A stretch of 20,800 bases of DNA from Bacteroidales bacterium UBA4912. GTDB taxonomy: Bacteria; Bacteroidota; Bacteroidia; Bacteroidales; Dysgonomonadaceae. The stretch is taken from NCBI GenBank assembly GCA_002398875.1, contig DHCC01000051.1, positions 1 through 20,800 of the forward strand. The letters run 5' to 3'. Position 1 is the first letter of the stretch; every line of letters begins with the position of its first letter. Positions 1 through 6,307 of the stretch are shown here, one piece after another. Below the pieces are notes generated by a model that was not told the DNA's origin, ran no database searches, and was given only the letters and a program-made list of their open reading frames with translations. Both the position numbers and the translations under genes were made by a program.

Positions 1-1
1 A

Positions 2-490
2 TTAAGTGCTCTGAAAGATGGTGATGCAGTTGTTACTGCCACCTATAATGCACCCAACGGTGATAGCGATAAGATAATTTTTACAGTTAATGCAACTACT
101 TTTCCTCTCACAAAAGAGATGTTTAATCCGTCAATTTGGGAAAATGGTTCTTATGATGAAAATACAAAAACATTAGTAACAGGTCAATATGGCTTTGGAG
201 GTTGGCAGTATGGAAACGGAATTGATCTTTCCGGCTACAAATATCTGGTCGTTGAGCTAGGAAACGATAATGATTCGAATGTTTCATTCAGACTATTTGA
301 TGAGAACAATTACTGGTCGGGTGCTGCAATGTATGATTTTAAAAATTCACGAAAAATAGAAATCGATCTTCACAATATGGTTAAAGGTGAAAATCAAGTT
401 AAAGTAGATCCCTCACATATCTACATTATCGGTTTCTGGTCATTAGGTGGAAAACCTATCGTAATAAAGGATATATATCTAACTGAATAA
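2..490 (+). CDS. C-terminal fragment of a secreted multidomain protein (Ig-like segment plus C-terminal beta-sandwich)
   Basis: The reading frame is open from base 2 with no start, so the gene begins upstream of the window. The visible 162 or so residues have two parts. Residues 1-31 look like the end of an Ig-like (BIG2 type) or linker strand pair, with an ATYNAPNGDSDKIIFTVN segment. The rest is a domain of about 120 residues rich in aromatics and beta-strand patterns (GFGGWQYGNG, YLVVELGN, IYIIGFWSLGG) ending in IVIKDIYLTE. This C-terminal module resembles galactose-binding-like beta-sandwiches at the ends of Bacteroidetes secreted glycanases and surface glycan-binding proteins. No catalytic domain is visible, so the parent could be an endo-glycanase (GH5, GH10 or GH30) or a binding protein. 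The next gene starts 22 bases downstream, which suggests the same operon. Confidence 0.75.
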   Translation, partial: LSALKDGDAVVTATYNAPNGDSDKIIFTVNATTFPLTKEMFNPSIWENGSYDENTKTLVTGQYGFGGWQYGNGIDLSGYKYLVVELGNDNDSNVSFRLFDENNYWSGAAMYDFKNSRKIEIDLHNMVKGENQVKVDPSHIYIIGFWSLGGKPIVIKDIYLTE

Positions 491-512
491 TAATTATAAC
501 TATATTTGAAAA

Positions 513-2099
513 ATGAAACATTTTTTTACAATCACTCTTTTTCTTATTAGTCTAACTACCGCTTTCGGGAGAATGACAAATGAAACGGAAGATACAAAAC
601 CTACCAATCCTGTAATATGGGCTGATGTTCCCGATATGGCGATGGTGCGTGTTGGAGATACTTATTACATGAGTAGCACAACCATGCACATGAGTCCCGG
701 TCTGCCCATAATGAAATCCAAAGATTTGGTAAATTGGAAGTTGGTGAGTTATGCATATAATCTTCTTACTGACAATGAAAGACTAAGATTAGAAAATGGT
801 AAAAATGCTTATGGTGCCGGATCATGGGCCAGTAGCATACGGTATCATAATGGTCTTTATTATGTATCTACATTTTCTACCACATCAGGCAAAACTCACG
901 TGTATACTACAGATAATATAGAAAAAGGAGAATGGAAAGAAACTACCTTTGAACCTGTTCTACATGACCACACTCTTTTCTTTGATGACGATGGCAAGGT
1001 TTATATGATATACGGAGCTGGCGATATCCGTATGGTAGAGCTCAATGAAAATGTCTCGGGTATTAAAGAAAATGGTATAAACAAAATTATTATTGAAAAT
1101 GCAAGTAGTGTAGCTTCGGAAAGAGTTGGACTTCCTGCAGAGGGGTCACAAATGGTTAAACATAATGGCTATTATTACCTCTTTAACATTACCTGGCCGC
1201 CCAAAGATATGCGTACAGTGATTGTACACCGTGCAAAAGAAATTACAGGTCCTTATGAAGGTAAAGTAGTTTTAAGAGATCGTGGAATTGCACAAGGAAG
1301 TATTATTGATTCTCAAGAAGGAGATTGGTATGCTTATATGTTTCGCGACTATGGATCAGTTGGACGAATTCCTTACATTATGCCGATGAAATGGGAAAAT
1401 GACTGGCCTGTTCTTGGAATAGACGGCAAGGTTCCTGATACGCTGGATATTCCGGTAAGTGAACAACTTGGCGTTTGGGGTATTGTTTCATCTGATGAAT
1501 TTAACCGAATAGAAGGAGATCCATCATTTTCTCTTAGCTGGCAATGGAACCACAATCCAGACAATCGTTACTGGTCGCTTACGGACTCTCCTGGATACTT
1601 AAGACTAACAAGTGGTCGTATCGACAGTTCACCACTTCAAGTAAGAAACGTATTAACTCAACGCACATTCGGACCTGAAAGTGCTGCTTCTACCTTTGTT
1701 GAAATATCATCAATGAAAAACGGTGACTTCGCAGGCATGATTGCTTTACAGAAAAAATACGGCTTTGTTGGTGTAAAAAAAGAAAACAATAAATATTCAA
1801 TTGTGATGATAAACGGAGAGGAAGAAGAACCGGTTGAGGTTGCTTCCGTACCTCTGGATCAAAACGGTGTGCATTTAAAGATAGAATGTGATTTCAAAGA
1901 ACGTACTGATAAGGCTACATTTTATTACAGCATGGACGGCCTAAACTGGGAACCCATAGGCAATACACTACAAATGGCATATACCCTCCCCCACTTTATG
2001 GGATACCGCTTTGGATTGATCCATTATGCTACAAATGAATTAGGGGGATATACTGATTTTGACTACTACCGAGTTGAAGATAGTATTACTGATAAATAG
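513..2099 (+). CDS. GH43 glycosidase, subfamily 12-like (alpha-L-arabinofuranosidase or beta-xylosidase), with C-terminal beta-sandwich
   Basis: Predicted secreted enzyme removing arabinofuranose or xylose from hemicellulose oligosaccharides. Residues 1-19 form a signal peptide. The five-bladed GH43 propeller spans about residues 30-320 and shows all three acidic positions: D41 in ADVPDMAM (general base), D152 in HDHTLFFDDDG (pKa modulator) and E210 in LPAEGSQM (general acid). The IWADVPDMAM start followed by YYMSSTTMHMSPG is typical of the group I recall as subfamily 12, which includes the GH43 arabinofuranosidases of the Bacteroides ovatus xyloglucan locus. From about residue 330 a concanavalin-A-like domain follows (SSDEFNRIEGDPSFSLSWQW, then YLRLTSG), the usual GH43 C-terminal module. 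Length, 528 residues, suits this two-domain form. The GH8 gene begins 22 bases later. The family is certain; the substrate and subfamily are inferred. Confidence 0.93.
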   Translation: MKHFFTITLFLISLTTAFGRMTNETEDTKPTNPVIWADVPDMAMVRVGDTYYMSSTTMHMSPGLPIMKSKDLVNWKLVSYAYNLLTDNERLRLENGKNAYGAGSWASSIRYHNGLYYVSTFSTTSGKTHVYTTDNIEKGEWKETTFEPVLHDHTLFFDDDGKVYMIYGAGDIRMVELNENVSGIKENGINKIIIENASSVASERVGLPAEGSQMVKHNGYYYLFNITWPPKDMRTVIVHRAKEITGPYEGKVVLRDRGIAQGSIIDSQEGDWYAYMFRDYGSVGRIPYIMPMKWENDWPVLGIDGKVPDTLDIPVSEQLGVWGIVSSDEFNRIEGDPSFSLSWQWNHNPDNRYWSLTDSPGYLRLTSGRIDSSPLQVRNVLTQRTFGPESAASTFVEISSMKNGDFAGMIALQKKYGFVGVKKENNKYSIVMINGEEEEPVEVASVPLDQNGVHLKIECDFKERTDKATFYYSMDGLNWEPIGNTLQMAYTLPHFMGYRFGLIHYATNELGGYTDFDYYRVEDSITDK

Positions 2100-2107
2100 T
2101 TTAATTA

Positions 2108-2121
2108 AATAATTTAACTGT
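2108..2121 (+). promoter_or_regulatory. A/T-rich leader element directly upstream of GH8 start (copy 1)
   Basis: The 14 bases aataatttaactgt end immediately before ATG 2122. The identical 14-mer recurs one base upstream of ATG 3427. No Shine-Dalgarno sequence is present, as is usual in Bacteroidetes. It may be a translation-initiation leader or simply inherited from copied intergenic DNA. Its function is inference. Confidence 0.3.
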
Positions 2122-3393
2122 ATGAAAAATAAAATGTATATATTAATATTCTTTATGTTTAGTTGTTTAATTATGACCAATTGTACTTCTGCAACTCTAA
2201 AACCATGGGAAGAAGGGGCTTTCGAAACAGGCGAGTATCGCAATATGTTTCTGGAAATGGGTTACAAGCAATCTGAAATAGACGCCAGGCTTAAGCAAAT
2301 CTATACAGATTTGTTTGAAGGGGATAATAAGATTTATTTTGAAGCCAATGATTCAATGGCATATATTTCAGACATCAAGAATAATGATGTACGCTCTGAA
2401 GGAATGTCTTACGGTATGATGATAGCCGTTCAATTGGACAATAAAGATATGTTTGACAGATTATGGCGCTGGTCTAAACACTACATGCAGCACCAGGAAG
2501 GACCTATGAAAGGATACTTCCGATGGAGTTGTAAAAAAGATGGGACTCCAAACTCGCAAGGTCCTGCTTCGGATGGGGAGCTTTATTTCATAACTTCCCT
2601 TATTTTTGCATCCAACCGCTGGGGTAATGAGACCGGAATTGATTATCTGTCTGAGGCACAATTTATACTCGACTGCTCAATGAGTAAAACAGGTAAAAAC
2701 GGTATCACACCTCTAATACATCCGGAACACCAACTTATCACTTTTGTTCCAACAGGTTTTGGAGCCGGTTTTACCGACCCTTCTTATCATGTTCCTGCCT
2801 TTTATGAGGTTTGGGCTCTTTGGGCAGAAGATGGCAGAGCAGATTACTGGAGAGAATGTGCAACTAAAAGCCGTGAATTTTTACATAAAGCAATACATCC
2901 TGAAACAGGTCTTAATCCTGATTACAGTAACTATGACGGTTCATTATTAAACAGCGGACGTATAATAGGAGATGCTTTCAGATTTGACTCATGGAGAGTG
3001 CCGATGAATATCGCACTTGATTATTCCTGGGCGTGTAAGGACAAAGAATGGCAACAGTCATACGGACACAATATTCAAAACTTTTTATATAATCAGGGAA
3101 TAGATCAATTTGTTGATCAATACAATGTTGACGGTACCACTGTTACAGAGATCCTGGGTGCGGGTGGATATACTAAACTTCGTCATTCACTGGGGCTTGT
3201 TGCCTCATCTGCTGCTATATCACTTGTTTGTTCACACGATATGAGCCGTGAATTTATTGAGCATTTCTGGAATTCACGACACGAGCCCTACGACGACGGT
3301 TACTTTGATGCTTATTATGACGGGCTATTGCAACTGTTTGCGTTTATGCACTTAAGCGGAAATTATAAGATTATTACACCTGAGAGCAAGTAA
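2122..3393 (+). CDS. GH8 reducing-end xylose-releasing exo-oligoxylanase-like enzyme, possible lipoprotein
   Basis: Predicted GH8 (alpha/alpha)6 barrel of 423 residues. Motifs include DVRSEGMSYGMM with the likely general acid E93, ASDGELYF with D151, and FRFDSWRVPMN, whose D289 aligns with the general base described for Rex enzymes. The TGFGAGFTDPSYHVPAFYEVW segment is also GH8-typical. Rex enzymes remove xylose from the reducing end of xylo-oligosaccharides; endo-xylanase activity also occurs in GH8 and cannot be excluded. The N-terminus is hydrophobic and ends in LIMTNC, so C21 could be lipidated, though the lipobox is poor and no acidic export signal follows. A periplasmic site is likely. 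The start codon sits directly behind a 14-base A/T-rich element that also precedes the next gene. Together with the CE6 domain and the GH43s, this gene points to xylan as the target. Confidence 0.92.
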   Translation: MKNKMYILIFFMFSCLIMTNCTSATLKPWEEGAFETGEYRNMFLEMGYKQSEIDARLKQIYTDLFEGDNKIYFEANDSMAYISDIKNNDVRSEGMSYGMMIAVQLDNKDMFDRLWRWSKHYMQHQEGPMKGYFRWSCKKDGTPNSQGPASDGELYFITSLIFASNRWGNETGIDYLSEAQFILDCSMSKTGKNGITPLIHPEHQLITFVPTGFGAGFTDPSYHVPAFYEVWALWAEDGRADYWRECATKSREFLHKAIHPETGLNPDYSNYDGSLLNSGRIIGDAFRFDSWRVPMNIALDYSWACKDKEWQQSYGHNIQNFLYNQGIDQFVDQYNVDGTTVTEILGAGGYTKLRHSLGLVASSAAISLVCSHDMSREFIEHFWNSRHEPYDDGYFDAYYDGLLQLFAFMHLSGNYKIITPESK

Positions 3394-3411
3394 AAAAATA
3401 ATATACCTAAT

Positions 3412-3425
3412 AATAATTTAACTGT
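3412..3425 (+). promoter_or_regulatory. A/T-rich leader element upstream of GH43-CE6 start (copy 2)
   Basis: Exact second copy of aataatttaactgt, one base from ATG 3427. A looser relative, ctaatttaaaatactgt, lies upstream of ATG 14714. The shared element suggests a common way of initiating translation within this operon, but no experiment supports it. Confidence 0.3.
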
Positions 3426-3426
3426 A

Positions 3427-6273
3427 ATGAAAGATTTACTTTTTGCAACAAAATTAGAGAAACTGCTTTTTTTATCCATAGTCATGTTTCTGTTCAGCTT
3501 CAGTATGCAAGGCGCATCACAGAAGTACGTTTACAAGGGAGCAGGAAATCCCTATTTACCTTTATGGGAACATTTGCCGGATGGAGAGCCACGTGTTTTT
3601 GAAGATCCTGACAATCCCGGTAAATACCGTGCTTATATAATAGGTTCACATGACCTGAGATACACAAGCTATTGCGGTCCTGATATCAGAATGTGGTCTG
3701 CTCCTGTGGAGAACCTTTCGGAATGGCGTGACGAAGGAGCCATATTCACTTATCAAGTTGATAATCAATGGGACGTAATGTATGCTCCCGATCTGGTAGA
3801 AGTGAAAAGAAAAGATGGAACAAAAGAATACTATCTGTATCCTCACAGCCGCGGACCTCGCAGAGAAGCGATGGTTGCCAAAGGGAGTCGTCCTGACGGA
3901 CCTTTTACACCTATCAACCTTACCAAAGATGGTACAAGAACAGTAGAAGGCAGCATTTTGGGTTTTGACCCTGCTGTATATATTGAATATGTTACAGACC
4001 CAGCAGATCCTGATTATGAGATCGGTTTTAGAGCTTACGGATATTGGGGTTTTCAGAGATCATTAGCGGCTGAGCTGGATCAGAACACCATGTATTCACT
4101 CAGGCCCGGAACTGAAGTAATTAGTTATTTTATTCCTGCAAGTGCTCGCTATGGGGTTATTCGTGATCCTGAAGGTACTGAATATCCTCAGATTTATCCT
4201 GATCAGGATTTAAAAACGTTCAACTTTTTTGAGGCATCCTCCATTCGTAAAGTAGGAAACAAATATATAACTGTTTTTAGTGGTTACTCGGGTCCTGAAT
4301 ATGGTGTGGGTAGTTCTAATTCAACATTACGTTATGCCGTGGGAGACTCACCTTTGGGTCCCTGGAAAAGTGGAGGAGTACTTGTAGATTCGCGGGCACC
4401 TGTTCTTAATAAAGATGGTTCAGCTATTGAGACAACCTATTCAGGTCACAACACCCACGGCAGTATAGAGTATATAAATGATCAATGGTATGTCTTCTAT
4501 CACAGAGCCCCAAGAGGTTTTGGTTTTGCACGCCAGCCAATGGTGGCACCGATTTATGTGGAATGGGATGAGAAGCCGGTATCAGAAGGTGGTATGGTAA
4601 GAATCAGGGCATACGATCCTTATGAAAAGGATAATATCAAGATTGTAAAAGATAGTAATGGAAGAGAATATAAAGGAGCTGAAGTTACCTCTGAAGGTTT
4701 TCATATTTACGGTCTTGACCCTTATCAATATTACTCTGCAGGATATGCATGCTACCTTTCTGACATTAGCATTCAGCAGGATACATGGGATATCTGGGAT
4801 AATAACATGAAAATAGGTAATGTTAAGAACGGAAATGTTATTGGTTATAAATACTTCGGGTTTGGTGGACTAAAAAAGAATACAAAAGGAATAAAAGCCT
4901 TCAAAGGAACAAGTAAAAGGAACAAAACCGAATTCAACCTCTTTCTGACGCCTAAGACATCTGAATCATTCAAAGTTAATGTATGGCTTGATGGTCCTTG
5001 GGCAAACGAAACTTGGAAAGGCACAAAAATTGGCGAAATTGTTGTTCCCTCAAACTCAGCACAAGAACTAACTCAATTTGCAATTGATGTTTCAAAGTTT
5101 GTTGATAATCTCGATCAGAAACATGCCATATTCTTAGTTGCTGAAGGCAAAGAATCTACAGAGCTGTTCGATTTAATGGGACTTGGTTTCAGTTCTAAGA
5201 AGAAAAAAATATCACCTCCGATAGTTCCAAATATCACTATTAACATTAACGAAGAAAAGTTAGAACTCCCTAAAACACCAGTAAGATCGACCAATGCGAA
5301 TGGAATAGTGAGTTATAATTTGTATGAAACCAGTTACGAGATTCCAAAAGGAACAACAAAAGTGCCTACAGTTACTGCTTCTTCGGATAATAAAGATGTA
5401 AAAGTAACTATTAATCAAGCTGATTCAATGACAGGAACAGCGAAGGTTGATTTTGATTATAACGGTGTTGTTAAAACATACCAGATTGTATTCGAACCAC
5501 AAACTGAAGAAATGCATGTTTATCTCTGTCTTGGACAATCTAACATGGAGGGGCATGTTAGACCAAGTGCAGAGAATAAGCTTGATGTTGATAAGCAATT
5601 TGTGTTATTACAATCGATAGACTGTCCTGATCTTGGCCGAGAAAAAGGAGAATGGTATAATGCTACTGCACCTCTAGTACGTTGTCATACAGGAATTGGA
5701 CCTGTCGACTTTTTCGGACGATATATGACCGCTGCTCTTCCTGATAATATAAAGGTAGGAGTAATTAATGTTGCTGTGGGTGGATGTAAAATTGAATTGT
5801 TTGACAAAGACAATTTTCATGAATATGTTTCCACTTCACCCGACTGGCTTAAGAATATGGTAGCCGAATATGATGGTGATCCCTATAAACGTCTTGTAGA
5901 GATGGGACGTATCGCAGTAAAAAAAGGAGGGATCATAAAAGGTATTCTTTTACATCAGGGTGAATCTAACACAGGAGAAAAAGATTGGCCACTGAAAGTT
6001 AAAAAAGTATATGACTCGCTTTTAAAAGATGTGGGACTGGCACCCAACTCGGTTCCATTACTCGCAGGTGAAGTAGTTCACGCGGACCAGAAAGGTGTAT
6101 GTGCATCTATGAATGAGATCATTCAAACCTTACCTGAAGTTATACCAAACAGCTACGTAATATCTTCAGCAGGATGCAAGGCAGGACCCGACAATTTACA
6201 TTTCTCTTTTGAAGGATATAAGATGCTTGGCGAACGATATGCAGAAAAGATGATTTCCCTTTTAAAAAAGTAG
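3427..6273 (+). CDS. Bifunctional GH43 - beta-sandwich - linker - CE6/SGNH acetyl esterase fusion
   Basis: 948-residue secreted enzyme (signal peptide about 1-31). The GH43 propeller spans roughly 35-400: D52 in HLPDGEPRVF (likely general base), D181 in GFDPAVY, E269 in FFEASSIRKVGNKY (likely general acid), plus GHNTHGSI. About 405-590 is a CBM6-like beta-sandwich (GYKYFGFGG, VNVWLDGPW, GTKIGEIVV). About 600-692 is a small beta-strand linker ending in TYQIVFEPQ. Residues 696-948 form an SGNH esterase of CE6/sialate-O-acetylesterase type, with GQSNMEG (nucleophile S705), HQGESN (H843, E846) and GPDNLHFS (D922, H925). The two active sites would let one protein deacetylate and debranch or trim the same xylan chain. 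All key residues are present, so both halves look active. The GH43 subfamily is uncertain (possibly 10), so arabinofuranosidase versus xylosidase is open. It sits between GH8 and GH31 with gaps of 33 and 34 bases. Confidence 0.9.
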   Translation: MKDLLFATKLEKLLFLSIVMFLFSFSMQGASQKYVYKGAGNPYLPLWEHLPDGEPRVFEDPDNPGKYRAYIIGSHDLRYTSYCGPDIRMWSAPVENLSEWRDEGAIFTYQVDNQWDVMYAPDLVEVKRKDGTKEYYLYPHSRGPRREAMVAKGSRPDGPFTPINLTKDGTRTVEGSILGFDPAVYIEYVTDPADPDYEIGFRAYGYWGFQRSLAAELDQNTMYSLRPGTEVISYFIPASARYGVIRDPEGTEYPQIYPDQDLKTFNFFEASSIRKVGNKYITVFSGYSGPEYGVGSSNSTLRYAVGDSPLGPWKSGGVLVDSRAPVLNKDGSAIETTYSGHNTHGSIEYINDQWYVFYHRAPRGFGFARQPMVAPIYVEWDEKPVSEGGMVRIRAYDPYEKDNIKIVKDSNGREYKGAEVTSEGFHIYGLDPYQYYSAGYACYLSDISIQQDTWDIWDNNMKIGNVKNGNVIGYKYFGFGGLKKNTKGIKAFKGTSKRNKTEFNLFLTPKTSESFKVNVWLDGPWANETWKGTKIGEIVVPSNSAQELTQFAIDVSKFVDNLDQKHAIFLVAEGKESTELFDLMGLGFSSKKKKISPPIVPNITININEEKLELPKTPVRSTNANGIVSYNLYETSYEIPKGTTKVPTVTASSDNKDVKVTINQADSMTGTAKVDFDYNGVVKTYQIVFEPQTEEMHVYLCLGQSNMEGHVRPSAENKLDVDKQFVLLQSIDCPDLGREKGEWYNATAPLVRCHTGIGPVDFFGRYMTAALPDNIKVGVINVAVGGCKIELFDKDNFHEYVSTSPDWLKNMVAEYDGDPYKRLVEMGRIAVKKGGIIKGILLHQGESNTGEKDWPLKVKKVYDSLLKDVGLAPNSVPLLAGEVVHADQKGVCASMNEIIQTLPEVIPNSYVISSAGCKAGPDNLHFSFEGYKMLGERYAEKMISLLKK

Positions 6274-6307
6274 ATAAATATACCCACAACTAAAAACTTG
6301 TTTTTGT

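Noticed and set aside
501..508. TATATTTG, a match to the Bacteroidetes -7 promoter consensus TAnnTTTG
   Set aside because: It is only 4 bases from the ATG at 513, leaving no room for a transcript start before the codon, and no clear -33 element is seen. A chance match in A/T-rich DNA is likely.
6292..6305. AAAAAC-TT-GTTTTT inverted repeat just upstream of the GH31 start
   Set aside because: It has a two-base loop and A/T-only pairing apart from one C-G pair, so it is too weak to call a regulatory hairpin or terminator.
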